A DNA stretch of 64,000 nucleotides from Isoetes taiwanensis (lineage: Eukaryota; Streptophyta; Lycopodiopsida; Isoetales; Isoetaceae), in NCBI GenBank assembly GCA_021234155.1, contig JAJEKV010000041.1, forward strand, positions 4,082,829 through 4,146,828, written 5' to 3'. The translations under genes and the position numbers were made by a program. Below the pieces are notes generated by a model. That model did no database searches. It saw only the letters and a list, made by a program, of their open reading frames with translations, and had not been told where the DNA came from. This document shows, in pieces, positions 45,769-57,094 of this stretch. How positions within the stretch are numbered: the first letter of the stretch is position 1; each line of letters begins with the position of its first letter.

Positions 45769-48700
45769 CCTTGATACAATCATCAACATATAGAGCAATG
45801 GTGCAATATTCTCCATTTAACCTATATCTATACAAGTTCCCATCATTTTGAAGTTTCTCAAATCCCTGTTCTCTTAAGAAATTGTCTACGCAAATATACC
45901 ACTCTCTAAGTGCTTGTTTCAAGCCATATACTGCTCTATTTAGTTTCCATACCAGCCCATTTCCTTCTTCAAAACCTGGAGCTTGCTTCATGAAGAATTT
46001 TTCTTCAAGTTTTGCATTTAGAAATGTTGTTTTAACATCCATATGATGTAGTTCGAGATCCAAGGCATTTGCTAGACTTAACAACAATTTGATACTGGCA
46101 AGTTTAACAATTGGGCAATACGTATCTTCATATTCTTTTCCTTTCTTTTGTGAGTAACCTTGAGCAACAAGGCATGCCTTATATTTCTTGCAACCATCTG
46201 CTCCAATTTTGATCTTATAAATCCATTTGCTTCCTATTATATTTTGTTCATCAGGCTGTTTCACAAGAGTATAGGTATCAGTCTCCACAAATGATCTTAA
46301 TTTCATCATGCATAGCTTCTTTCCACATATGTTTTTCTTCACTACTCAATGCTTCCTCCAGTGTTTTTGGTATTTGTTCATCCTCCACCAATGCCATGAT
46401 TTGATCATGATCATGTTCATGTTCAACGTATTCTATTCTTTTACTTCTTCCCAACAAATTTCTGCCATAGAGCTCTTTGTCTATATTAGCATCTTCCAAT
46501 AGTTTTTCAGTCTGAGTTTTCCTCTTCCTTTGAGTTGGTAAGTCTGATCCATCTCTGTCTTCTTGTTCTAAATTTGAGAGATTCTCCTTTCCTCTACTTT
46601 CTGAATTTTGCAAATCTCCATTTCCTGTTTCATCATCTGATTCCAGATCCATATCCATTTTGCATGTTTTTCCAAGTCCTTGACATTGTATTTCTGTTCA
46701 ACTATTCTTCTTCCATATTTATCTTTGTAAAGTACTTCCTCATGGAAGATTACATCCCTACTCACAATAACTGATTTATTTCTTGGAATAAATATTCTGT
46801 AGCCCTTTGATTCAGAGTCATAGCCTACTAGAAAACCTTCTTCAGCTTTGTCATCAAGTTTTTTTCTTAGTTCAGAGGGAATATGAACATAAGCCAAGCC
46901 ACCATAAACTTTAAACATGTCATAGTTTATATTTCCATTATTACCAGACCATAATAAAACTGGAACATTACCTTGAATGCTTGAGGATGGTAGTTTATTC
47001 TGTATCAGAATGGCAGCCATAAGAGCCTCTTCCCATAAATAGTTTGGTAGTCCACTATTCTTAATCATAGACCTTACTGCATCCATTACAGTTCTCTTTC
47101 TCCTTTCTGCCTGCAGGTTAGGACTGTACCTGCAGGTTAGTTGCCTTCTAATCCCATTAGCAATACAAAAATACTTAAATTTAGTGGATAAATATTCTCC
47201 ACCCCTGTCAGATCTAATGCATTTTACCTTTTTTCCAATCTCCCTTTCTATTTCTGTTACAAATTGCTTGAATGCATTTAAAGCTTGAGATTTTTGTGCC
47301 AGACAATAAAATTTACATTTCCTTAAGTAGTCATCAATAAAAGTGATAAAGTACCTCTTATTTGTCTTGCCTTTTACATTTAGAGGTCCACATAGTTCAG
47401 TATTTATCAGCTCCCTAACGTCCCCTGGTCCAGTTTTTGATCTCTTAAAAGGTAATCTGTTGATTTTCCCTAGCATGCATCCTTCACACATAAATTTTTC
47501 ATCATCTATATAATTGTACGCAATCCATCCCTTCTTTGCCAATGCTTTAACATTGTTACAATGAGTGTCAGCAAGGCTGTTATGCCATAATGCAAAATCT
47601 GAAACCCTTAAGGCATTTACTTCATTACGTATCAAGTTTTCCATTTGGAAAAGATTACCAACATGTTTTGCTTGAAACTTTCTTTCATTTCCAAGAAAAA
47701 TATTACAAACTTTGGAGTTAGAGGTCCACATAGTTCAGTATTTATCAGCTCCCTAACGTCCCCTGGTCTAGTTTTTGATCTCTTAAAAGGTAATCTGTTG
47801 ATTTTCCCTAGCATGCATCCTTCACACATAAATTTTTCATCATCTATATAATTGTACGCAATCCATCCCTTCTTTGCCAATGCTTTAACATTGTTACAAT
47901 GAGTGTCAGCAAGGCTGTTATGCCATAATGCAAAATCTGAAACCCTTAAGGCATTTACTTCATTACGTATCAAGTTTTCCATTTGGAAAAGATTACCAAC
48001 ATGTTTTGCTTGAAACTTTCTTTCATTTCCAAGAAAAATATTACAAACTTTGGAGTAAAAAATGACTCTATAACCCAAGTCTACTAACTGACTGACAGAA
48101 ATCAGATTTTTTATAATGCCTGGAACACAAAGTACATTTTCTATGTCTACTACATTTCCATTTAGATCCAATAACTGTAACAACCCTCTTGCTTCAATCC
48201 TTTGCAATGCTCTATTTCCAACTTGCACACTTATTGCATGATTACTTGATACCCTTTTTAGAAGATCAGTAGTCTGAACTACTGATCTTTCAGCTCCACT
48301 ATCAACTACAAGAGGATTAGAAGATTTATTAGCATTTTTCTTTTTATCAACAATAGCATTAATCAGACTTACCTCATCCTCATCTTTTACATCTTCTATT
48401 TCCTTTTCCTGATGCTCTCGAGCAATAAATGCATCCTTTTTCCTTTCCCAAAATCCTTGGGTGTTGGGCATTTTGCAGCCAAATGGTCTTTACCTCCACA
48501 ATTATAACAAGAGAAATCATTTTTAAGCTTGGGACAGTTATTCTTAAAGTGTCCCGATTCATGGCAGAAAAAGCATGATCCCTTTTCATTTACACCTTTG
48601 TTCTTTTTTACCAACAAATAGGATCTCTGTTTGTTCATCATTACCCCTTGCAATTTTTCTTTATTCTATCTCAGTTCTCAAAATACTTTCAGCTTCATCT

Positions 48701-49338
48701 ATGTTTCTTGCCACATTCCTTATAAACAAGCCAAGCTGCTCATTTTCTACAACTGCCCTAGCTATGGCTAGGACTTGATATCTTTCCGTCAATTCTACTC
48801 CAGCACCTCCTAAGTCTGCTACAATGTTATCAAATTTGCTAAAGAAATCTGATACATCATCCTCATCATGCAATTTCAAATTCTTAAGCTCATTATCCAA
48901 AAGATCAATCTGAGAAGATGTCTTCTCTTCAAAATGTTTGAGTAAATAGATCCACATCTCTCTTGGAGTTTTATTTCGTAATTTGAGCCTTATAGTGGCA
49001 TTCACTTTTGATGTTATAATGCCTTGTTGCATATTCTGATCTTCCTCCTCTATCTGCACTCCTGGTTTCTCCAGAATTAACTTCTTCTATACTAACAGTG
49101 TTAGCAACACTAGTATTGGAACCTTCAGCTACTGACCTTTTAGTTGACATTGGTGTGTAAGGTATTTCCCAGTGGATCAACAAGATCCCAGAGTTCTTCT
49201 ACCTCCAGAATGTACTTGATTGCATCTTTCCAAACTTGAAATCCAGGTCCTCTCTTGTAGACATCTACACCGCTAAGTAGGCTTGCTCCAAACCTGCTTG
49301 ACATTTTCCTCAGGCAAATGAACGTAGCTCTGATACCA
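45769..49338 (-). pseudogene. Ty1-copia gag-pol, copy B, truncated in the RT
   Basis: Order on the minus strand is the same as copy A: primer-binding site (49327-49338), gag (FQVWKDAIKYILEVEELWDL; LDNELKNLKLHDEDDVSDFF), two intact CCHC knuckles (CFFCHESGHFKNNC and CYNCGGKDHLAAKC, about 48500-48570), protease (LVVDSGAERSVV, about 48320), integrase (FIDDYLRKCKFY, IRSDRGGEYLS) and RT ending at LYVDDCI at 45769, with RNase H and 3' LTR absent. Unlike copy A it keeps the DRGGEY motif. The integrase region is broken by a 338-bp tandem duplication, and gag contains a frameshift near 49020. Confidence 0.93.
47381..48056 (-). repeat. 338-bp tandem duplication inside copia copy B
   Basis: TAGAGGTCCACATAGTTCAG to TACAAACTTTGGAGT occurs at 47381-47718 and 47719-48056 with about one difference (GGTCC/GGTCT). 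It covers the pre-integrase zinc region and the start of the integrase core. 338 is not a multiple of three, so the frame breaks. Confidence 0.95.
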
Positions 49339-49340
49339 GA

Positions 49341-49576
49341 TATGAGAAATAAAGTCAATAAAATGCTGAATTACAATGTTCTTAGCCAAACTAGTAGAAC
49401 ATAATATTTGTTAAGAACAATTGTAATGATATGGAATTTCAAGTTTTGAATTCAATGTATACATCAAAATATCCAATGGTCAAGTTATACAAGGCTGGAA
49501 ATACTCAATGGTCGAAAAACACTATAGCTTCAGTGCACTGTAGCAGTAGTGCACTGTAGCTAATAATATCAAATGA
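49341..49576 (-). repeat. Copia copy B 5' LTR, proximal part
   Basis: Matches 36852-37071 and ends at the same AATATCAAATGA (49565-49576). The terminal TG dinucleotide next to the primer-binding site is mutated (TATGAGAA). The distal half of this LTR is absent. Confidence 0.9.
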
Positions 49577-50892
49577 ACCTGCAAACTATCTGCAAACACC
49601 AAAGTAACCAGGTGAATAATACTCTTATCAATATGGTTTCCCCACTATGTCCTTTAGGATGTAATATTCAAGAATCTATGGAGCATATCTTTTTATGTCC
49701 TAAATTAAACAGCTTCTAGTTATGGTTTGAATCAAAGGCCTGTTAGAATTATTGATTTCATGACGAATAATAATGCTCTTCTCAACATTATATGCTTCAT
49801 TGCTCTTTGGAACATTTGGAAACACAGGAATAGATGCTTATATGGTGGTCACAACACGACTGTCTTTTGGATAAAATTGCAGGCTATCTTTGATATAGAG
49901 CTTACAGCCACTGCTCAAAGAAATAAATATGATGATACAAATTTTGATCAGCATTGGAATTTGCTTAGACAATTTTCTGGCTTTTTTAATTTATTTAGGC
50001 TACATTGTCATGAAGAAATTACTAACACAGATTCTGATGTGGCTAGATTATCTCTGGAATTGCAAATTCAAACTCGATCTTCAATTTGATGATGTAGAAG
50101 CATCTAAATACATTGGCCAGCCATTATCAGAACAGCAATCAGTTACAGAATCAGGTGCAGGCTGAGGTGGACTACTGCTTTTGGACAGGTCAGGTTAAAG
50201 GAAAACGTTTTCAGAATATAAATGAGATCCCAAAACGGGAGGTGGAGTGGGGAAAAGAGTTCTGCAGGGAAACTCAGCTGATGTTTGTACTATGGTGGTT
50301 CATGAATGCCAATAGCAGTGATATGACAAATAGCCAGTTTGAATTCTACAGGGAGTGTTATTACTATCACAGAGGTAGAGCTGACTGCTATGGCACTCTG
50401 ATTCATTTATAATCCACATGCATCTCAAACAGGCTTCTTGAAATAGTAGACTGGGGAAAGCATTTCGCTCCAATTCTGTTTCCACAGTTCCGAGATCATT
50501 TCCACTTCATTGACACCTACAACTTCTGTTCCCCTTCTTTATTTTATGATTAGCTCTTTTTGCAGATTACTGGCTCAATGCATCTACATAAAAAGTTTTG
50601 GCTTCATCAGAAAGAATGATTCGAGCTTATGCTTTCTCAGAAGATGTTGCTGTTCTGGATAGTTGTATCATTCAATGCTACTTAAAGGATTTTATGTTCT
50701 TAAAAAGAACTTCAGGTTATTAGACAATGTGGATCTTATCCATAAACATTGATATTACTAGACATACTCTCACATTTCATATGGGCTTAACCTTAAGTCC
50801 AACTGTTTCTAGAAAATGCTGCTGACATCCTTTGTCATGCACACTCTTTATTTTGTACTTATTTTCCATAATTGATGATTAAAAAGCTTCAT
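49577..50892 (+). mobile_element. Same LINE insertion as in copy A (truncated at its tail)
   Basis: It follows AATATCAAATGA and matches 37072-38395 throughout (FIALWNIWKHRNRCLYGG block, then 3' UTR), with a small deletion near 49730. Homology with copy A ends at AAAAAGCTTCAT (about 50892), before copy A's poly-A and right target duplication. Confidence 0.9.
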
Positions 50893-50989
50893 TCCCTCAA
50901 AAAAAATATATATATACAAGAAAATTAATACGTCCTACGGCGCATTGTTCCAATTTTAGCATGTTCCTACGTGCAAGTTCTTATAAAAG

Positions 50990-51690
50990 AATCTCTTGAA
51001 AATACTCTAAATTCATAGATTATCTAACATTCTACCAAGGTTCTCTCAGATTCTACCAAGGTTCTCTAAGATTCTACCAAGGTTCTCTAAATTTTATAAG
51101 ATTCCCTAGATTTTCCAAGATTTTATGAAGATCCCCTTAGATTCTCTTAGATTCATTTAGATCTTATGAGATTGCCCTAGGTTCCCTTATATTATATGAG
51201 ATTCAAAGAGATTCTATAAATATTCCCTTACATACTCTAAGATTTCATCAATATTTTCTTAGATTCCCTTAGATTTTATGAAGATTCCTTTAGATCCCCT
51301 AAATTTTAAGAGATTCCCTTAGGCTTGTAAATATTTTTCTAGATTCTCTTATATTTTATAAGATTTTCTTACATTTTATTAGATTCTTCTGGATTCCTTT
51401 ACATTCTAGAACTTTTTAGAACATTCTAAGACTTTCTGGAACATTCTAAGACTTTCAATATATTCTAGAACTTTCTGGAAGTATTTTCCTAGATTTCCTT
51501 ACATTCCCGTAGATTCCCCTACATTCTAGAACATTCTAAAACTTATTAGAACAATTTAGAACTTTTTGAAAGAATTTTCTTAGATCCCCACTAGATTCTC
51601 TTATGTTCTAGAACTTTCTAGAAGATTCTAGGACTTTCTAGAGCCTTCCAGAACATTCTAGAGCCTTCTTGAACTAGCTAGAATATTATA
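50990..51690. repeat. Degenerate simple-repeat block with heat-shock-element array
   Basis: The block begins with three AGATTCTACCAAGGTTCTCT units (about 51030-51095), continues as variants of TTCCCTTAGATTCTATGAGA, and then becomes TTCTAGAACATTCTAGAA-like. In the last part alternating TTC and GAA triplets with two-base spacing form perfect heat-shock elements: 51434-51446 (3 units), 51463-51480 (4 units), 51606-51628 (5 units) and 51646-51658 (3 units). No gene inside. Confidence 0.85.
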
Positions 51691-51757
51691 GGCTATTTTA
51701 TCTTAATGGCAATATTACCCTTAAGTACATTTGAAACATAAGTTATTCATTGAATTA

Positions 51758-51827
51758 ATGCTTGGTCTAGTGGTTAGAGTGGGGGGTTTTGGGGGGTTGA
51801 GGACCAGGGTTCGAATCCCCCCAATAA
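51758..51827 (+). mobile_element. tRNA-like SINE head
   Basis: A-box TTGGTCTAGTGGTTAGAGTG (51763-51781) and B-box GGGTTCGAATCCCCCC (51807-51822), about 30 bp apart, are the two internal Pol III promoter boxes. The T-arm pairs for only three of five positions and no acceptor stem forms, so it is a SINE head rather than a tRNA gene. Confidence 0.65.
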
Positions 51828-51869
51828 CATAAAAAATTTTAAAAGCCTTTCCTTAAGGGATGAGCATTC

Positions 51870-52290
51870 AACATGAGCCCTAGGATCTTAGACTCGATCA
51901 ACGATCAAGATCTCACCATATAAAAGCAATATGATCCGTAGGATCTGTCACATATAATTCCTAAAGCCATGTGGACCGTAGGATATGTGCCACGCCACCT
52001 GAGCCGTAGGATCTCGGATCGACGATCAGGATCAAATTAACATGGACCGTAGGATCGTTACATATAGTCTATATAAGAACCCCAACCCATCTGGGCCTTA
52101 GGATACGTCCCAAAGCCACGTAAGCCGTAGGATCTCGGATCCACGATCAGGATCAGATCAACCTGGACCGTAGGATCGTGTCTATATGGGCTGTATGTAA
52201 ACTCCCAAGCCATCTGGGCCGTAGGATGTGTCCCCAAGCAACGTGAGCCGCCGGATCTCGAACGGACGGTCGGATAAGCGCGACAAACAT
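51870..52290. repeat. CCGTAGGATC tandem array (about four units of 85-124 bp)
   Basis: The motif GCCGTAGGATCTCGGATC followed by ACGATCAGGATCA, then CATGGACCGTAGGATCGT, recurs across the block. Two full units (about 51966-52085 and 52086-52209) align end to end, flanked by a shorter first unit and a partial last one. The decamer CCGTAGGATC or a one-base variant occurs about ten times. CTATATAAG (52069-52077) and TATAAAAG (51919-51926) lie inside. Confidence 0.8.
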
Positions 52291-54859
52291 AAGAACATAT
52301 ATATGATTGATATCTTTCCTATATATAAGATTACTAGCAAAAAAAAAAAAATTTGGAATTAGTGAGTTTTTAGCATTGTTTTGTCGGCGAGTTTCCGGCT
52401 AAACGTGGCCATGGCTTAGCAAACGCTGAACTTAGCCCACCGCTGTGGACATACTTGCTCCGTCGAACCCCTTACTCCGGCGTGCTTTGTTCTGGCCACA
52501 ATTCAACCACGTTTTCTTCAACTTTGCCCTGGCCACAAGGTAGGCTTTATGTACGCAACTCTGTAACAAAGATACAATTTAAGCTAGGATTCATGGTGTT
52601 CATGAGAATAATTTGGAGTTCCAAATTCCTCGGCGCAGACATTAGCTGGTGGCGTTAATTCACTGGGACACAGCTAATTTCGTGAGACAAGGAAGAAAAT
52701 AGCAGGTTAGTAAGGATCGAAGTTTCCAACCGGAATGCTTTAAAGTAGCTAGATACGCTAATTCAAATAGATTGATGAACCCACAGGTAAAAAACAGCCC
52801 GGACTTGCAATCAGTTATCAATATAAGAAGCCTGAGACCTGGAACGCTTGCCTCTAAAACGCTTTGTTCTGCTGTATGCTAGCCTGCTAAACCTCCGAAA
52901 CACTGCAAGATTCTTAAAGCAAGCAGGAGTTACCTGTTGGATTTACTCGAGCTTCTCTTGCTTAGGCGGTAGAATTTATGCCTTGGCTATTGTGATAGAA
53001 ACACAGTTTGAGCTATTCATGAGCAATTCGTGCTATTCGTGAGAATAATTAGGCGTTTGCAATTTCTTGGCGCAGACACTAGCTGCTGCCGTTAATTGAT
53101 TGGGGGCTACAACTAACTTCGTGAAGCAAAAAAGAAAACAACCAGGTATGTTCTTGGCCCTTGCAATAATAGTTTGGCAAGCAGGCTCTGCAAATTATAA
53201 GAAATTAGTGTTGCTAAACATAGCTTCAGGATGTTAAGCCTCGCAGATCTACTCTTGCCTCTGTATTTTCTTGGTTTCATATAGGCTTGAGTATTTGATA
53301 CAGATTAAGATAATCCATGCATGGCAACCAACCTTTCACATGAACCATACAGAGCGAGCTTTAGTTGTCGACTAACCCAGATGAACCATATTAATCTGAA
53401 TTTTTGAAAAAAGGAGCTATGCTGACCTTTGGGAGCCCAAAATCAGATGTGCTGTTGTAAATTCCTGTATTTACCACAGAATTGTGCGGAATCCATTACA
53501 GAAAAACAGATAATGATCTGCGGTCCTCATCATCTGCATGACCGTGCTCCTTTGTGGAATGATGGCCACATCAAAAGCGAACACAATGACAGAGAGGAGC
53601 TTTCATCAGCTCAATGAAGAAAATGACAATCCTGTACTGTTCCAGGCTTTTTTCACAAAAACAAAACAAGCCATCAATCAATGCCCTTTGTTTTAATCTG
53701 TTTCAAGGGCCTGCTTCAAGTTCTTTCAGGATCAAGGATACAACCAAGATTATACACAAAGTTTTTCTTCCACTCTAGTGAATTTTTTGCAACAAAACCG
53801 TTTCAAGGGCCTGTTTCAAGCTCTTTCAAGAGGAAGAAGAACCCATTCACACAAACGAAGCTGCAAATGCTTGAAAGATTTGCAAAGCAAAGGCAGAATG
53901 CAAAATTCCAGCGAAAATTCGCAGCCAAACGGTGGTAAGAAGAAGCAGAGGTGAAGGACTAACAAATCCAAGAAGCCAGTCTGCTTGAGCACGGCGTTTG
54001 CGACCCGTCTCAAGCCTTTGCCCTTAAATGTTCTTGCAGTGGGCATCTGCCAAATCATCCGAAAAGCTGTAGGCATTGGCATTTGTAAGATGTTAAGTTA
54101 TAGAAGACCTCATCCAAGTCTAACAATCCTAGGCCCTAATTCAGCCTATACTTTATCCTACAGAATTGGCACATTTTGCAGGGAAAATCCAGGAATCGAT
54201 GAATTTTTGTAGGCTAGCCCATAGACCTATGAGGAAAGCTTAAGAAAAATCATATAGTTATTCCGGCTTAAGCGAAGGTATTTTTGGCTAAAGCTGGATA
54301 TAGGGTTCCGGCCCTTTCTTATTCGTGACACGCATGGCATTATGCAGGAGAATTTAAAGCTTGAGAGTTTTCTATTTAACAGCAGGAAAGTAATCCCAGC
54401 TCTTTATTCTTTGAAGCTGGGGCCATTTAGGCGAAACCCATTGGGCAAATTTCATTGGCAGACTTGCTGATTAAGGCTGCAAGTGAGGGGTCAATTTGAT
54501 TGATTACATATCTTAGTCATTGGCTTTTTAAACTTTAAATATGTCCCCCTCCCTAATTGCAGACTGTTGTTAAGTGTTTATAGACTGTGCAGATAAATTG
54601 CAACCCCATGATTGGTTGCATAGACATTGTGAGGCTTAAATAACATAGAGAATCGAAAGTGAATGGGCTTGATCAGCCATTTTGTATTTAACCGAACCAC
54701 AATTCATTGTGTTAATCGACTTGGCTTATTTAGCATCAAAATTGGCTTAACATAACGAACCTATTCAACCAATTTGACATATTTAACCTAGGCGCAATTT
54801 GACCTAGTCTATTTACCGAAGCGCAATTTGTTGAGTTACTATAACTATTGAAACAGTCA
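52291..54859. other. Intergenic DNA with a diverged direct duplication
   Basis: No protein gene recognised. 52520-52705 and 52955-53150 are diverged copies (GGCGCAGACATTAGCTGGTG / GGCGCAGACACTAGCTGCTG, then TTCGTGA). Each ends at a good splice-donor context (CAG|GTTAGT and CAG|GTATGT), so an untranslated transcript is conceivable. A 29-bp repeat (TTTCAAGGGCCTG.TTCAAG) lies at 53700 and 53801. The short open frames are not conserved between the copies. Confidence 0.4.
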
Positions 54860-55045
54860 GTTGAGGTATATGGTATGCATGATACGAATGCTCAAAAGTA
54901 TTTCTAAGTTACTTGGTCTATGAAACCTATGCTCAAAAGTATTTCTATGCTATGCTAAGTTACTTGGTCTATGAGATCTATGCTCAAAAGTACGAGACCT
55001 ATGCTCAAAAATAATAGTCGACCTATGCTCAAAAGTATTTCTAAG
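54860..55045. repeat. CTATGCTCAAAAGTATTTCT repeats
   Basis: CCTATGCTCAAAAGTATTTC followed by TAAGTTACTTGGTCTATGA, or parts of it, recurs five to six times. The last units are also present at the start of the second large repeat unit (59172-59230). Confidence 0.8.
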
Positions 55046-55497
55046 TTATATTACTTCGTCTAAATAGCAATTACAGAATGAAGATTTCCTCTCATATGGT
55101 ATCGCCCTATTTCGGCGTCTCTTCAAAAAGGTTTGCTTGATCCGCTGTATAATCACATGCTTGAATGCATGCAAACTACCTAAAACCTCAAGGATCTCTG
55201 ATCATATGCTGCACTTCTTGTACAGAAATTACAGAAACTATGCTGCACAATGTTGCACAGAAATTACAACCTGCAATTAAACTATATTATCTTACAACAC
55301 CATAACTAAACTAGAGAATAGTATCATGATGGGTTACTTAGACTTGCTTCTCATTCATCTCAGCAGATTTTCTACAATGGTGGATAGTGGGTAGCCGCAC
55401 ACATGCGAACGACCCATAAAAAATAAAGGGAAAATCCAATTATATCATTTGGACCCCAACAAAATACAATGCTAAGAGAGACTGGGCTAGTGTACCT

Positions 55498-55576
55498 GCC
55501 GAAAGCTTATCACCGGGATTAAAAAACCCCGCCCTTTCGGGTTTTCAAGGAAAAACCCTAGTGATAAGCCTTCGGC
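55498..55576. repeat. Foldback element H2 (long hairpin)
   Basis: GCCGAAAGCTTATCAC (55498-55513) pairs with GTGATAAGCCTTCGGC (55561-55576) with one mismatch. The interior (GGGATTAAAAAACCCCGCCC, TTTCGGGTTTTCAAGGAAAA, ACCC) is homologous to H1 at 7807-7892. GGGTTTT can pair with AAAACCC on either side. Relative to H1 the outer stem has a T-A to C-G change that keeps pairing. Confidence 0.75.
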
Positions 55577-55889
55577 AAGGGGCTTGGACAAACGTAAGGC
55601 ATAAAAATCGCTCCCAAAACCCACGAATGAAAAAGTCGAAACAGATGCCGCTCGCTAACCTGTACCTGCACATCACCAACAAAACAACAAGACAAAACAA
55701 ACCTCCCAGAGTGGAGGGGCTGATTACGCGCGTGCCACGCGATAAAAATACAATAACAAAGAAGGGGGGGAGGGTGGGTTCAAAGAGAATAAGGTACTGC
55801 TGAGAGAGAAGAGGAAGCGCCGATGAGAAGTCGAAGCAGAAACGCGCCTAAAATAGCGAACTCCCAACCAGAACGGGCATGCGCCGCCC

Positions 55890-55912
55890 GCATGCATGCA
55901 AAACATGCATGC
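55890..55912. promoter_or_regulatory. Inverted RY (CATGCATG) motif
   Basis: GCATGCATG, CAAAA, CATGCATGC form a perfect 9-bp inverted repeat. CATGCATG is the RY/Sph element bound by B3 factors of the ABI3/FUS3 type in plants. No gene is clearly attached, so a regulatory role is only a possibility. Confidence 0.35.
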
Positions 55913-56198
55913 TCGTCCCCTTCTAGAATGGCGATCCGATGTCTCGGATCGATGGGATTCTAAGAAGACAGATATAGAACAGAACTACAACAAATCTACA
56001 ACATATCTGGCAGCAAATCCTTTCTTCAAATTAGAGTCTACAACAAATTTTTAGCAGATACAACAGAATGGAATCCTAATAATATATATGCAAGAGTTTA
56101 CAATACTCTCACCATTATTTGCAGATCTCTTATTGTTAGATGAGCCCATACCTGACGAAAAGTGTGAGTTGTCTTAAGAACAATCTGTTTGGGAGCAT

Positions 56199-56575
56199 TC
56201 AGCCCAAAATTCTTGCATATATATTTGCTAGCAAAATTACAGCTGCAGCATTTGAGGGTTCCAACTCCAGCACCTTTTCCATAGCCCGTTCTGCAAGACC
56301 TTTTCTACAATATATCCTAGAGGAACCAAGCAAAGACATCCACATTGAGATGGTTGGCTCATAAGGAATATGATCCATAATTTCTTCTGCCTCATCCAAT
56401 AGCCCAGCTCGTTCAAAAAGGCCAGCATTTGGTTATTTGGAAGTATACCCTCATGCTCCATCAAATCAAAGAGTTTGAGGCACTCCATTTCATTATCAAG
56501 CAGGTGAGAGCACCCTGAAATTAATGCAGTCCACACTACAACGTTGCGTACAAGCATCCTATAAAAACATAACAT
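56199..56575 (-). pseudogene. PPR protein fragment, unit 1
   Basis: The minus strand reads MLVRNVVVWTALISGCSHLL then LFDLMEHEGILPNNQ (a PPR repeat of the L/S type). After a frame change it reads AGLLDEAEEIMDHIPYEPTI and LELEPSNAAAVILLANIYA (last PPR repeat and start of an E-type motif). Such proteins edit organelle RNA. The expected residues between PNNQ and AGLLDEA are missing, and the frame ends just after NIYA. It sits 0.5 kb downstream of the transposase, inside the duplicated block, so it is either captured gene sequence or the debris of an insertion into a PPR gene. Confidence 0.85.
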
Positions 56576-57094
56576 GCAGCATGAGTTGCATGCAACCTAC
56601 CTGAAACCTCAAGGATCTCTGATCCTATGCTGCACTTCTTCTTGATAATGTTGTACAGAAATACAACCTGCAATTAAACTATATCATACAAACACCATAA
56701 CTAGATAATAGAAAATGATGGGTTCTTTCTTCAAACTGATGTCAAAACTTATGTGCTAACAAAATATCCAGCAAAATAGCCAGCAAAAATACATAATGAA
56801 CTGTTTTTCTTATGTAAGACATGGAATATAGCTTGTCTCCATGGAATGTAACCAAATTGTTATGTCAAAAATTATAATCCCAAGCCAAAACGAAATCTTC
56901 AAATAAATGTTTCCTAACAAACAAAATGTAACATAGATTTTGGTTCTGTTTTTGCCTCAGAATATTGATGACAGCCCTACATGAAAAAGAAAATGTATTT
57001 AATAAAATACGTAGAAGTATGGATACTCAATTAATTGCTGTTACTCCTTACATAAAACAAAATTTATAAAATAAATCAGGGTTACCTTTCTTTG

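Larger units (their letters stand above)
55334..55959. other. Block present only in repeat unit 1, with foldback H2 and RY palindrome
   Basis: Unit 2 reads GATGGGTTCTAAGAAG across this point, whereas unit 1 has GATGGGTT, 625 bp, then GATGGGATTCTAAGAAG. GATGGG at both edges may be a target duplication or a deletion microhomology. The block is more GC-rich than its surroundings and carries the foldback element and a CATGCATG inverted repeat. No convincing gene. Confidence 0.8.

Noticed and set aside
55720-55906. 60-codon minus frame (MFCMHAGGACPF) as a small gene
   Set aside because: Short, Ser/Leu/Pro low complexity, lies in the block absent from repeat unit 2, and no splice or promoter support.
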